This document shows, piece by piece, positions 22,509 through 36,965 of a DNA stretch of 64,000 nt. The notes beneath the pieces were generated by a model. It saw only the letters and a program-made list of their open reading frames with translations, had not been told where the DNA came from and did no database searches. The DNA is taken from assembly GCA_001600875.1 (NCBI GenBank), contig BCLD01000007.1, positions 971,446 through 1,035,445 on the forward strand, read 5' to 3'. A program made the position numbers and the translations under genes. The stretch comes from Solicoccozyma terricola (taxonomy: Eukaryota; Basidiomycota; Tremellomycetes; Filobasidiales; Piskurozymaceae). Each line of letters opens with the position of its first letter. Position 1 is the first letter of the stretch.

Positions 22509-25335
22509 ATGGCAAGAGAAACAAGAGCAGCTGCAAATGCAGCTTCCAGCTCGACGACCGCTTCTGCGTCAGTTGGAAGTGAGCAAGTGGGTGCCGGTAC
22601 CAAACGAGGTGAGGATTTTCCCCAGTCCTCTTTTGTCATATTTCTTTTTAGGGGGGTTGCCGATCTCTGATGTGATTTCTTGAATCAGCAGGTCCATCAT
22701 CAGCGGATTCTTCACCTAGTCGAAAGCGACGTCGTCCCACTGAAGGTGAAACGAATGGTGATATCGCCTTGATGACAGACCACGTCACCACTCCAAGTCT
22801 GGGAGAACAACCAAGAAGATTAAAAGTCGTATTGAAAATGAAGAAAGATGGTGTGATGCCTAGTTCGTCCCCTGAGAAGGTCGCTCAGGCTGTAACCGGG
22901 AGCACCGTGCCACCTTCAGTGGACGCAGCACCGATGGAGGATGTCCAGGCCTCAACAATAGAAGCGGAGAAAAACGTGGAAATGGAGGACAAATCATTGA
23001 GCAGAGATGAGAAGAAGGCGTTACTAGCTGTCATGAACGCGTGAGTTGTTAGCTCACCACCACACCTATCGACATCCAGCTGATATTGCTGTAAACCCAC
23101 AGCATGCAAATCACCTTATCCTCAACAACGAGTCATACAATAAACACTTTGGTCGACGTTCCACTTCCTTCCCGTCCACCTATAACTGCAGAGAAGAAGA
23201 GCAAGAAGGGAAAGAAAGGAAAAGGAAAGGACAAGGCGGTGGAAGTCGCTGTTGAACCCGGGGAGTGGACGATAAGGAAGGCTTTGGAAGGAGATCATGC
23301 TATTTCGATCGATGATGTCGAGGTGAGTTTTTTTTTTTTTTTCCAGCGCCGCCTCGACGTCGATTGCCCAGCCTAATGCGTCTCGACCCCTCCAAGTCCT
23401 ATCTCTCGGAACTCGCAGATATCGTCGCACCAAACTCTATCAATCCCTTCCGCTCTGGACCATCGTCCATCCCATCATCATCCCGAGCTCCACCCACTCC
23501 TCTCTCTGATTACTTTACCGCCCTTCGTTCGGTGCTGAGTAGCTTGAACGACAAGGATCTCACACCTTTACCTACTGTACGGTGGGCTTTACATCAACGA
23601 CTACCAACTCACGCGTATGGACTGGTCGATAATCAAGGTACGAATCAGGTGATGAAAGATTGGTTTTCGAGTTTGATTGTTAGCAAGGAGGATTTGCCAT
23701 TGGGGGACGCTGCGGAAACCCCGCATAGAGACACAAGGAGTACCAAGGTCGAGGATAGGCAAATGGGAGACGAGGCGGTGGTGGACGATGAGAGTTATAT
23801 AACACGGCTGGTAAAGGAGAATCAATTAGGTGAGTAGCAATCAGGATTTCGCTATATAACTCAGCACTAACATCTCCTCACTTAGGTCTCGCTGACCCAG
23901 TCATGGTCGCACCAACCGACTCGGTCGTTTCTCGTCTCGCAGTACCCGGAAATGCGCTGCACGTGGATATGAAGGCTTATAATGCGATGTACGGGCGAGT
24001 GGGTCCTCCTGTAACGCTTGGACAGTCGCTGCTCAAAGCGCACGCTAGTAGGAAGGTGACGGCGTGGCGACGGCGGCGAGAGAGAGGCAGGTATGTTGGA
24101 TGGAGGGGTAAAGCAGGTGGGTGTTCTCGGGGAGGGAGACGAAGGGGATCTGCACTGATGTTTTCTCATACAGTAACATTCCCTCAATCCGAGACCTCAT
24201 TCACGCCATCTTTTGCTCCAACATTCGATTCGTCCGGTGCTTCCGGTGGATGGGGTTACGAATCGACGTTGGACGCACTGCAAACCCGGTCTTCTAATCG
24301 CGCTTGGCTGGCATCGGCGTGGGGCTTGGATGTTGGTGGAGATTGGCCGGAGCGTTTGAAGTTGCAGGAAGCCGAGGAATACGATGCCGAGGCGAGCAGC
24401 GGTCTGGCGGACCGCGAGGAGCTCGAGGAGTGCACGCGACAAGTCTTAGCTTTTGCCGCTGGCGTCGACAACACCTCCACAATCGATCCTGCACTCATTG
24501 ACAGCGCCATCGCTATCCCGAACCCAAAGACGGAGCTGCAGCGCAAGTTGGATCAGAACAACAAGTGGATGGCGGAGTTGATTGCATGGCAGGACATTCG
24601 AGTTCGACGGGGTCAAGACGAGGTGTTGGATGAAAGGGAGAAAGAAACTGGTAAGTGGACGTGGCATCCCGTGTTCTCAACCTGTCGCTGACCGCCGACC
24701 CTCAAGCTGCTCGTGTCGCTCAATCCCTTCAAGAACTTGCGGCCCTCACCACTCCTTTCAACCTTGTAGACACGCCGCTGTCTTCACTACCTCCTAATTA
24801 CCGACAACCGCTGGCGGTCGCTCTCGCCGAAGCAGTCATCTCCACCCCTGCACCGTTTGTCCGCGGGACTCTCGATCCCAAACGTCCGCGAGCGTTGATA
24901 GACAATCACACGGCCCAGCTCAAGCCGAACGCGCTCGCTTTAGCTCGTCCACCGCAACCCGCTCCACGTCCTGGTATGAACGGGACTTGGCCTCGACCGC
25001 CTGGATATCCCGCCGCGGGTCCTCAAATGCAAACACTGGTTCGACCTCAGTATCCGCCGCAGATGCCTGGCGGTATGTACCCTGGTTACGGGCAAAAGGT
25101 CCCTTACCCACCTCATCCACCTCATCCGATGTATGGACCACCTCCCAACGGCATGTATGGGTCACCTCTACCCAGGCCACCGCCTAGTCAACCCTCGCCT
25201 CGCAACCCGTTGACTGCTGGTCCAGTTCGTGGGATCGGCGCTGGAATGGGTCTCAGTCTTCAAACCATGTCTCCGTCTGGGGGTCAGGCTGGGTATCCAC
25301 AGCGAGGCTCGACGCTTAGAGGCGAGATCCGGTGA
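22509..25335 (+). CDS. Unrecognised basic, proline-rich-tailed protein, probably nuclear
   Basis: I do not recognise the family. The inferred product (about 750 residues) begins MARETRAAANAASSSTTAS and has a basic nuclear-localisation-like patch (SPSRKRRRP) at about residue 45. A lysine-rich run (KKSKKGKKGKGKDK) is near residue 155. The middle is globular (SYITRLVKENQLGLADPVMV ... FAPTFDSSGASGGWGYEST, then KTELQRKLDQNNKWMAELIAWQDIRVRR). The C-terminus is Pro/Gly/Met/Tyr-rich and disordered (QMPGGMYPGYGQ, GMYGSPLPRPPP). The helical KLDQNNKWMAELIAWQ segment is the best candidate interaction module. The first intron ends in a NAGNAG acceptor (near 22689-22692) that would add or drop one residue. 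A chromatin or transcription role is only a guess from composition. Confidence 0.75.
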
Positions 25336-25435
25336 TACAGGTAGAAGAACATGTAGCGATAATCAAATCAATGTTCTAGTCTATGACAAATGACTGTGCC
25401 AGACAGTGTGTATAGACGAGGGGTTGCCTTTCTCT

Positions 25436-27391
25436 TCACATCCTTCGAAGGTTCCTCTTGCGTTTGCAAACTGTCCTGGTGGGAGACACACTGTTTGCGG
25501 GTTGCAAAGGTTAGCACAATGGCGGTGGAGCAGTAGTCGAGCAAACTTGCCTCGCAGAGGAGTCAGCTGTAGAAGACGCAGGGGGAGCGACTTCAGTAGT
25601 CACTGCTCCAGCGATAGAGGTAGCTGCAGCAGACGTTGTACCGGGAGCGACCACAGTGGCGGCTGTAGAGGATGTTACTGCAGCAGGTGTTTCTTCAGAC
25701 GGAATCGCAGCAGACGAGGTAGCGACTGCAGCGGCAGAGGATGTCGCAGCGGCAGGTGTTTCTTCAGACGGAATTGCGGTAGACGTGCCAGCGACTACGG
25801 CGGCAGAGGAAGTCGCTGCGGCAGGTATTTCGGTAGACGGCACCGCAGTAGACGTGCCAGCGACTGCAGCTGCGGATGTAACACTGAATCCCAAATTGGC
25901 CAAATGCAATTTAGCTTAAATCAGAGTTTCCCAAACCTCCCTCGTTGTTGGAAAAGTGTCACTACTCACACAGTATCCGGGGAAGGAGCAGCGTTGAAAA
26001 CGGCGATCTAAACGGGTGGCGTAGTATAAGCAATAGCGCGGAGCACAATCTCTTCCTTCCCTCTCTCGACCAACACTTACTCCAGGTGGAACGAACAAGC
26101 TGTTATCGTCATTGTAAATATTCCAAGTTTTAAAGCCGCTGTTCGCACACAAAAGGGGGGGTTTTCAGCAATCGAGGTCCATGTCCCACCCAATCGAGGG
26201 CCGCGTACCCAACACCTACAGATTATTAGCAGAATACATTTCTGGGAATTTACCTGTGATAGTGGGTGCTTTACCTCCGTTTGTTGTCAAGTCGATTTGA
26301 ACGACTCGAGGCCAGCTGTATTATGTGTGGGTTATATCAGGGGGGTGGCACGCAATGGAGATACGATCTACCGAGTCGGGATTTACAATTGAGGCTGTTT
26401 GTAGGAAAAAAAGGTTCGTACGGTCAATCCAACAACGCATAGACATACAACTATTCCCCGATTATACCGCCTAGAACGGAACTCCCAAACTCACATCTCC
26501 AGTCGAATACAAAGCCAATAACTCATGTCTTAACAAATACTGTCCACTTGGAATATCATTCGGGATTTTGAAACTATATTTCAAAGTTTGAGCAAGTGTA
26601 GTAGTTGGCCAAATCTTTGTTATTGGGTTAGAATTTGTTTGTTCGATTTTGAACCAATCGAGTGTTGATCCTACGATTCCTGTACAATCACCGTTACATG
26701 CTGCCATGTAGTTCTATCGGGGTGAAACACGGGGGGGGGGGGGGGGGGGGAGATTAGGGAATAGACGGAGGTAGAGGGGTATGGGGGACTTGGGATGGGT
26801 TACGGGTAATACATACCATGATTGGACCTAAATGATTTGATGGCCAAGTATCCCACGTAAAAGTAACGGTTGAACCACCTTTAACAGCAGCTGTTATGAC
26901 TGGATTCTTTTTGTCGTTTTCCATCTGACCAAGACGAAAACAGAAGAAAAGAAAAGAAACGATATGAGGAAAAGAAAAAGAAAAAGAAAAGAAAAAAGAA
27001 AAACACCCCGAGAGATGAAGAGGTATATCAGAGGGGAAGTTGGAGTTTTTCTTCGTACACGATCAATTTACAAATTACTCACAGCCTGTTGACCTTCTCC
27101 AGTTGCGATAATAGCTTTAGTATAATCGATCGGTCCATTATTATCGATTTTGCGCTGAAAAAAGAGAAATTAAAAAGGAAAAGGGAAGTCAATCATCAGC
27201 CTCCAAATCGTATATAATTCGAACCCCCCCCCCCCCCNCNCCCCCCCNCNCACCTCGATGGAAACGGGAGAAGTGTCTGAAGACCACGCTGGATAATCAA
27301 CTCCGTCGAAAGTGATTTTAGTAACGATACCATGACTCCAAACAGCCGGTGCTTGGAGGATGAAAAGGGTGAAAAGAACGATGGAAAGCAT
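25436..27391 (-). CDS. Secreted AA9 lytic polysaccharide monooxygenase (GH61-type) with Ser/Thr/Ala-rich tail
   Basis: AA9 enzymes are copper enzymes that oxidatively cleave cellulose and related glucans. The signal peptide MLSIVLFTLFILQAPAVWS is followed directly by HGIVTKITFDGV, so the mature protein begins with the histidine that forms half of the copper histidine brace. Later segments match the family: VTFTWDTWPSNHLGP (second brace His), MAACNGDCTG, PSGQYLLRHELLALY, PRVVQIDLTTNGG, NIYNDDNSLFVPPG, VFNAAPSPDTV. A roughly 130-residue tail of repeated AAATSSAA/PSEETPAA follows, probably O-glycosylated. I infer that a GC-AG intron (AG|GCAAGT donor) leads to a basic end, CKRKRNLRRM. Without it the frame ends at 25511. 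The exon around the expected axial tyrosine was not resolved. Poly(C)/poly(G) tracts, one with N bases, lie in two introns. Confidence 0.85.
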
Positions 27392-27521
27392 CGTTTGGAA
27401 AGAGAGAAGGGGGGGGGGGGGGTTGATACAAATGAATCCAAGGAAATGAAAACGTGAGAGGGTTTGGGGGTTGGAAACGGGTGACCTGTTGAATCGAACG
27501 ATAGGACGTCGTATAAGCCCC

Positions 27522-27529
27522 CTTTATAT
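27522..27529 (-). promoter_or_regulatory. TATA box of the AA9 gene
   Basis: On the minus strand the sequence reads GGCATATAAAGGGGG, a good TATA element, about 130 bases upstream of the AA9 start codon. Inducible secreted enzymes often have TATA-containing promoters. The G run at about 27409-27422 lies between it and the start codon. Confidence 0.5.
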
Positions 27530-28043
27530 GCCAACAACAGATACTGGTCAAAAGTCGCATCGTACCTTTTCTGTTTCATATCGGCTGAATTCCCTCACCC
27601 TCTGATCAACCATGACCTAGATGAATCTTCCTGAAACGAGTTTAAGCCATGGAGCTCAAAGGGAGCTAGCTAGCTATCAACGACGTCCACCCGTTGATCT
27701 ACGTGGATGATACGCATGTTTTGCGGGAAAAAAGGGGGGGTGATACGACCGTTGATTGTCTGTGGAAGACTGATGTGCGTGTGATATGAGATGCGACGGT
27801 GTTTCCCTTTGTCATATGATCCATACGATCCATACCCGCTACAGGCGAGTCGACTATGGAGTGGTGGTTACTGCCCCCCCCCCCCCTCCCTCCCTCCTCT
27901 CGTCCCAACTGTCACGTGATACCGCTCTCCCTCTTCCCTTGCCACGTCATTCATGGCCCCTCCCCTCCCCTCCCTCCTTCTCTTGCCACGTCATTTATCC
28001 CACTCCCCCACTCTCCCCCCCTTCCTCTCTTCCCCTCCAACAA

Positions 28044-28051
28044 TCACGTGA
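28044..28051 (+). promoter_or_regulatory. TCACGTGA E-box upstream of the DEAH helicase
   Basis: A perfect palindromic bHLH/Cbf1-type site, with a second copy at 27912-27919. True distance to the helicase start is unknown because a gap (nominally 112 bases) intervenes. The same octamer precedes the SSF1 and WW-domain genes. Confidence 0.4.
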
Positions 28052-28198
28052 TCGCTCCTTTCCCTCGTGGAATTGTTTGTAGCACCTCACTCAACATCGT
28101 CCTTCATACCATCGGCCACCATCACAACTCGGCCACCACCTCGATACAAGACATCCAGTACCACACACTGTCATCGTAAAAGGATCATCAACATATCT

Positions 28199-28278
28199 TG
28201 CCATTTCAGTACCCCCCCCACTCGCCTACCACCAAAGTTTATCACCCCCCTGCCATTTCAGTACCCCCCCCACTCGCC
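28199..28278 (+). repeat. 52-base tandem repeat entering an assembly gap
   Basis: The segment TGCCATTTCAGTACCCC (then continuing to CACTCGCC) starts at 28199 and again at 28251, a period of 52 bases, and the second copy is cut by the gap. The gap therefore most likely hides further copies of a minisatellite in the leader or promoter of the helicase gene. Its true length is unknown. Confidence 0.8.
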
Positions 28279-28390
28279 NNNNNNNNNNNNNNNNNNNNNN
28301 NNNNNNNNNNNNNNNNNNNNNNNNNNNNNNNNNNNNNNNNNNNNNNNNNNNNNNNNNNNNNNNNNNNNNNNNNNNNNNNNNNNNNNNNNN
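28279..28390. other. Assembly gap (112 N)
   Basis: A run of N immediately upstream of the inferred DEAH helicase start codon, flanked on the left by a tandem repeat. An upstream coding or leader exon could be hidden here. Confidence 0.98.
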
Positions 28391-28393
28391 CCA

Positions 28394-31300
28394 ATGGTCG
28401 CTCATCCTCCTTCACCGACCAAGAAACGGAAACATCCCGAATCCAACCTCGCCTCGCCCTCCCGACAAATCAATGGTTCAAACCCATCTCATTTATCCTC
28501 TGATGATGAAGGTGATGCACCGTTGACTGCGAAATCCGCGAATGGTAGAATGAAATGGGAGAATGGTGGACATGTACATTCTTCGTCTTCAAAGAACATT
28601 CGGTTGAGGACAAGGCAAGAGAGATTGATGGAGGATGAGAGGTTGAAAGAAAATGCAAAGAGATTGAGATTGGAAGCTGATAAGCTACCGTTCAATGAAG
28701 GTGAGTTGATGGTCGCCGGGGGGTGATAGATGGTTCGTTCACCCCGTTATCGTCACTGAACGTGAATGAATATATAAATATATATACAGCCAAGGACGAA
28801 ATCGTCAATGAAATATTATCAAACGACACTGTCATCGTGAGTTCTATCATCCCGACAGTCAACCCTCGTAAACCGCTTCCGTTACTAAAATATACAAAAT
28901 ATATATAAAAACCCCATCCCCCCAACCCCGCAGATAGTAGCAGAGACAGGTTCTGGAAAATCAACTCAATTACCTCAACTCCTACAAACCCACCCTCTCT
29001 CCCTCTCCTACTTTGGCCTATCCTCACTTCCATCTCCCTCTACATCCCCACCCATCGGTCCTATCCCAACCACATCTCGACAACCCATCATCGCAATCAC
29101 TCAACCTCGTAGATTACCTTGCATATCGTTAGCTGCGAGAGTAAGTGAGGAAATGGGAGTACCACTTGGTAGAGAGGTTGGATACGCAGTTAGGTTTGAA
29201 AGTAGGGAAATTGGAGAATTTGAGGGAAAAATAGGGAAAGGAAAACGGAGAACGAATGTTAGGTTTTGTACAGAGGGTGTATTGTTAAGGTGCGGTGGGG
29301 GTTTTTTTTTTTCTTTTTCTTTTTCTACCTTTTTCAGGAAATTGAATTGGAAGACGAGTGAATAAGAGGGGTTTGGAACTGATTAGAGTTAATATTTAAA
29401 ATATCAATCAAACAACAGGGAGCTTTCAAATGGACCTTCTTGGAATAAACGAACACAAGTCATCTCGAAACCACAAGTTGATTCTGAATCAACATCGACA
29501 CCCGATATCACCACTATTACGAATATCACCACACCAACAGGAGCACAACGAGCTGCGGATTTACTTTTAAGATATGATGTGATAGTCATTGATGAAGCTC
29601 ATGAAAGAACAGTCAACACTGATATGTTACTTGGGACTTTGAAAAAAGTACAAGCGGAACGAAAGGAGTTGACTCGGAAAATGAGAGGGGAGGTTGGTGG
29701 GAAGGTTGTAGAGGAATCTCAAACGAATGGATCGGATGATTGGGGTGGTTATGAGATGAGAGAGTTGAAGATCGTTGTGATGAGTGCTACGTTGGATGCA
29801 GAGCGATTCAGCAAATACTTTGACCCGTACGTTTATATTGCCCGTCTCCCCCCCCCCCCCCCCCCCCCCCCCCCACGCCGCCCGCACTGACTGATCGTTC
29901 ACAGTGCACCGATCATCTTCATCAAAGGTCGGCAATATACCGTTAGAACATTCCACCTGGATGCGGATGATGATCGGGATCTCGAGCTCTCGGCATTACA
30001 AACTGTGGCCAATATAGCAATCAAGCATCCTCCTGGAGATATCCTTGTTTTCATGCCTGGTACGTGAGGATTGTGCGAGATTCAACGGAACCGACTTTTG
30101 GCTTTGACCTGACGAGACAAGTTACCTAACAACGTGCAGGTCAAGCGGAGATCGAACAACTTATCCATCTCATTAAACAACGGTTCAATAAAATGATCTC
30201 GGATCAGGAGGGAGACCAGAGCGAGAAATTGGTGAGTAGGCCGTTGGCCGAATGATTGGATAGAGTCGGGTACTGATTCTCATCGCCCCAGCTCGAAGTC
30301 CACGCGTTATATCGAAACATGGCATTGCAAGATCAAGCCAAGGTGTTGCAGAAGAGTACGACTGGACGACGCAAAGTCATCGTCTCTACCAACATTGCCG
30401 AGACCAGTTTGACAATCGAGAACATCGTCTACGTTGTGGACTCAGGTCTTCAGAAGCAGCGAGATGTGGACTTTTTGAGCGCGACAAGTGGGTCGAATGA
30501 GTTGCCGTTCTCATCCGCTGAAGCTGATGATGATGCTACCCCTTCTTCCCCTTTGCAGCAATCACTAATCTGCGGCCGATCCCATGTAGTCAATCAGCAG
30601 CGAGGCAGAGGACAGGTCGAGCCGGGAGAACGGTTAGTGCGATATACCTGATCACGGAGCACCGACTGATCAATTCCCCACTCACAGAGACCCGGTACCT
30701 GCTTCCGTCTCTACACCGAGACGTCGTTCCTCGGACGTGAAACGGTACAGAAACCGGAAATTCAACGAGCAGAGTTGCAGTCACTGTTCTTGCAGCTCGT
30801 TGCCATCCGTCAAAACCCTTTCGAGTTTGCGTTCATAGATGCACCTGATCGAGAGGCTAGTGAGTGCGGGCCATTCTCTGATAATTGGGCTCCTCTGACA
30901 ACCAATCGCCTTCCAGTGATCCAAGCTTGGTCATCTCTTCTCACTTTCGAAGCCGTCACAAAGGACGCTATCATGACGCCCATTGGCCGACGAATGCTGC
31001 ATTACCCCATCCAACCGTCTCGCGCTCGCATCCTCATTGCATCGTTTGGTTATGGTTGCACCGCTGAAATCATCGACATCCTCTCTGTCATGGAAGCCGG
31101 TGACCCTTTCGCCAAGACGTCCGACCACCAACGCTCAGACGAAGCTCGACAAAAGTTCCTGCATCGTGACGGTGATCATTTGACAAGCATGCAAGTGCTC
31201 CGTCAAGCCATTGAAGCGGATGCCAGGCACCGAGCGGATAGGCAGACTACACCGAGTCTCCTCAGGTGGTGCAAGGATCACTCGTTGAACCTGCGAACTT

Positions 31301-31764
31301 TGCAGGAAGCGATTTCCATCCGAGATCAACTTCGGAAGCTCGTCGAGCAGGATGGCCAATCTGCGGATACGTCGTCCGGTACCGAGACTGCACCAGTGAT
31401 CAAATCACTGCTGCAAGGACAGTTTCAATATAGCGCGAAGATCATGCCGGGAAACAGCTACAAGCAGATTCTGGGAGCGTTGGTGGGTGGATATCTCGCA
31501 GTTGAAAAGTACCATCACTGACCTTTCCATGTCAGCCCATCAAAATCCACCCATCGTCCACACTTGCGGGTCGGAAAGTCCCAGCTTTCGTGTTTGATGA
31601 ATTGGTGAGAGTTGGAATTCGCAACGAACCTCCTTCGGCTAGCCTGCTAACCACCCACAAACCGACAGGAAATCACCAACCAAGTATACGCCCACAACTG
31701 CTCGATCATTGACGAGAGCTGGATGTTGGATATTATGGAAGCGCAGAAGAAGATTGGACAGTGA
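28394..31764 (+). CDS. DEAH-box RNA helicase, DHX33/Dhr2-like
   Basis: An ATP-dependent RNA helicase of superfamily 2. Motifs: Walker A AETGSGKST, Ia ITQPRRLPCIS, DEAH in VIDEAHERTVNTD, SAT in VVMSATLDA, STNIAETSLTI, and motif VI SAARQRTGRAGRT. Motif VI appears only when the intron at 30488-30558 is removed; reading straight through scrambles it. C-terminal HA2 and OB-fold segments (MTPIGRRMLHYPIQP, GDHLTSMQVLRQ, AGRKVPAFVFDELEITN) end at DIMEAQKKIGQ. The N-terminus is short and basic (PSPTKKRKHPE), without extra domains. Compact size (about 850 residues) fits the DHX33/Dhr2 group involved in rRNA processing; spliceosomal Prp-type DEAH proteins are the alternative. A C27 tract sits in an intron (29848-29874). 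The gap lies just before the start, so 28394 is provisional. Confidence 0.9.
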
Positions 31765-31993
31765 CGTGACGGGCCCTATCAACGCACTTAACGACCTTTA
31801 CGAACATTAAAGACTCTTGTGCATCAGAAGAATAAAAAAGCTAGTATGGGGTGATACAATTAAAGAGAGAAGCGGGGGGGAGGAGAGGAGAGCAGAAACT
31901 GATAAGAAAAAAAGCATTTCACGACCCGCTTCATGCCGCCTTCCAGCATTCGGGAGGGAGATTCTAGGAAGACGCCTCGTCCCCTATCGGCGC

Positions 31994-32991
31994 CTAACAG
32001 CATCCACCTGCTGCCTTCTGCTCAATGTTCTGACCGACCTTGAGAGCGGACTTTCCACCTGGGCCGGAAGCCATAGAGGTTGAGCCCATTCTTTGAGTGT
32101 TGCAAGTCTGTCAGCATTACAGCCCTACACGACAATCCTCTCGCTCCGGGACTTACCGATCCTTGATCTGCTTGGACATGGTCAAGAATGCCTGCTCGAC
32201 GTTGGTAGCGAACTTGGCCGAAGTCTCCAGGAAAGGAATGTTCAATTGAGCGGCAAAGTCCTATAAGAAGGTCGAAATGAAACCGAATATTCAGCTCGTG
32301 CTTCACTCCCCACCGATACGATTGTCCCGATCAAAACACCCACTTTGGCCACTGCATGGTCAACAACCTTCTTGCTCGTCAAGTCGCTCTTGTTACCGAC
32401 CAACAATTTGTTGACACCTTCGACGGCATATCGGTCGATCTCCTGTAACCATTGCTTGACGTTGATGAATGTATCTGTGGGGAGGTAGCTATGAGCGAAA
32501 GGTTCTAACAGACGGGCCGGGCGCTGGCGCGGCGCCGACTCACCGTTATCGGTGACATCGTAAACTACGATGATACCGTGTGCACCTCGGTAGTATGAAG
32601 AGGTGATGGTTCTGAAACGCTCCTGACCTGCGGTATCCCACTGCGGCGTTCCAATCAAGAGGCGTAAGTTGATATCGACACGGCAAACAACCGCGTTAAC
32701 AATCAGAAAAAGGAAAAAGAGAAAAAGAGGAACACCCACGATCTGCAATTTCACAATCTTTCCTTCCAAATCGATCGTCCTGATCTTGAAATCAACACCG
32801 ATAGTTGAAATGTAACTCTCGTTGTAGGTGTCATCCGCGAATCTCATGAGAAGACTCGATTTGCCGACTCCGGAATCACCGATGAGAAGGAGCTGTTGGA
32901 AGGGGTTATTAGGTCCGGGTTTGGGGATGGCGCAGTGCGACGTGGCAGGACATACCTTGAACAGGTAATCATATTCCGATGCGTGAGACAT
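31994..32991 (-). CDS. YPT1: Ypt1/Rab1 small GTPase
   Basis: Rab1 controls vesicle traffic from ER to Golgi and autophagy. The protein begins [20 protein letters not shown] with the P-loop GDSGVGKSS, the switch I/effector segment [39 protein letters not shown] and ETSAK. It ends QKAAGGCC, the double-cysteine geranylgeranylation signal. The effector loop and C-terminus are those of Rab1/Ypt1 and Rab8/Sec4 relatives; [21 protein letters not shown] identifies Ypt1. About 205 residues in five or six exons, all canonical. It converges with the DEAH helicase (stop codons 229 bases apart). Confidence 0.96.
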
Positions 32992-33711
32992 GGCGGTGAA
33001 AGTGGTGTCTGATTGAATAGGAATTTGAAAGGAATTAGTAGGTTGTACTGAGAATGGCTGTGTAGGTTTAATCCTCGCCCAGGGAGACCGTCTTCCGCTC
33101 CGCACCGTCAACGACTTGGCAGCACGCCTGCGAGACTTGATCGGAAGCCCAACGACAAAGGTCTGATACTATCATCACCTCTATGCCACATGCCAGATGC
33201 GTGCCTCTGGGTCCGCGGTCTATTGTCTATCGGATGCCGGAAGGACTGCTGTCGCGGTCCCGACTGGACTCAGACACTTCCGGTCGTCAGTACATCGACA
33301 GACGGGGATCCCCATCGATAGCAGCGGACCATCTCTGCAAGCTGCCTCCAACTACCGACAGCCATACCGCCTTATCATGATCCAGCCGTTTTCCGAAAGT
33401 GGCGTGTTGCGATGACGCGCACCGGGTTGTTCCCAGCAAAACGGGTTGGGGATATCCGTTCGATGGTGTGGCAGAAGACTTACGTTGTGACGAAAGAGAC
33501 GTCGAGGTGGTGTGAAGGATGTCGAGGTGTCGGTGGTGGACGTGGTCGAGGTGATGCGGACTAGGGTACGATGATGCCGAGTGAAGCTCAAGGGCGATGT
33601 TGTCATTATCCCATTCCAACTTGACAACTTTCTCACGGAGGGACGGGGAGGGGAGGGGCAGTACTCCGCATCATACATCTATCTACCTACCTACCGACCT
33701 ACCTACCTACC
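32992..33711. other. YPT1 promoter and PRP4 3' flank, with a TACC microsatellite
   Basis: Both neighbours are on the minus strand. No exon is supported. A (CTAC)n-type tetranucleotide microsatellite with one interruption lies at 33679-33713 and touches the PRP4 stop codon region. The rest holds the YPT1 upstream region with no clear motif. Confidence 0.5.
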
Positions 33712-36482
<2,771 letters not shown>

Positions 36483-36965
36483 CAAGCGGGAGGGGGAAAA
36501 GGGACGAGGCAAAAGAGGTGAGAACAGCGTTTCACGGGGGTTCGGGTGAGGACGAGGTAACTTGCGAGAGGCAAGCCGGTGGCCTGATATCAGTGGGTAT
36601 GGGAACGGAGGGTTGGGAACGGGTGTTGTGGACGGTTGAATGATGCTTTCCAGGCTGCCGCGAACGAAGGATGATTCAACAGCTCGGGACGTGGGAACGC
36701 CTTTGCTCACGGTGGCAAAAAGTTGGGCAGACACACCACACCGTGTTCCTCGACTGGAATCGCATTCATAGATGATTTCACAATAGACACGAAAGATCCC
36801 AAAGAGGCGGACACCCTTCTAGCAAGGGACCGACTCCTTTTATGCTGACGGAAAACAAAAAAAAAGAAGATGGTAGTAGTAGTATATGTCGCGAAGACCA
36901 AAGCCAAAAAAAAAAAAAAAAAAACAGAGAATCGTGAAGATGTGTTTGCACAAAAGAAGCCTCCC
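36483..36965. other. Intergenic between PSR1-like and PRP4, with a poly(A) tract
   Basis: Both neighbours are on the minus strand, so this is the 3' flank of the PSR1-like gene and the upstream region of PRP4. An A20 homopolymer (about 36905-36924), poly(T) in the sense of transcription, lies about 40 bases beyond the PSR1-like stop. No exon is supported. Confidence 0.5.

Larger units (their letters stand above)
27392..28278. other. Divergent promoter region between AA9 and DEAH helicase
   Basis: No exon is supported. It holds the AA9 TATA box, a GCTAGCTAGCTA stretch near 27666, and two perfect TCACGTGA palindromes (27912-27919, 28044-28051). Two GCCACGTCAT sites (about 27941 and 27985) and long CT-rich segments also occur. 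The last 80 bases are a tandem repeat that runs into an assembly gap. Confidence 0.5.

Noticed and set aside
25656..25919. Plus-strand Ala/Val/Asp-rich frame over the AA9 tail
   Set aside because: It is the reverse reading of the repetitive Ser/Ala tail of the AA9 gene, which has signal peptide, catalytic domain and splice signals on the minus strand.
30480..30651. DEAH helicase with a broken motif VI (NQQRGRGQVEPGE)
   Set aside because: Removing a 71-base GT-AG intron at 30488-30558 restores SAARQRTGRAGRT, so the odd motif is an intron read-through.
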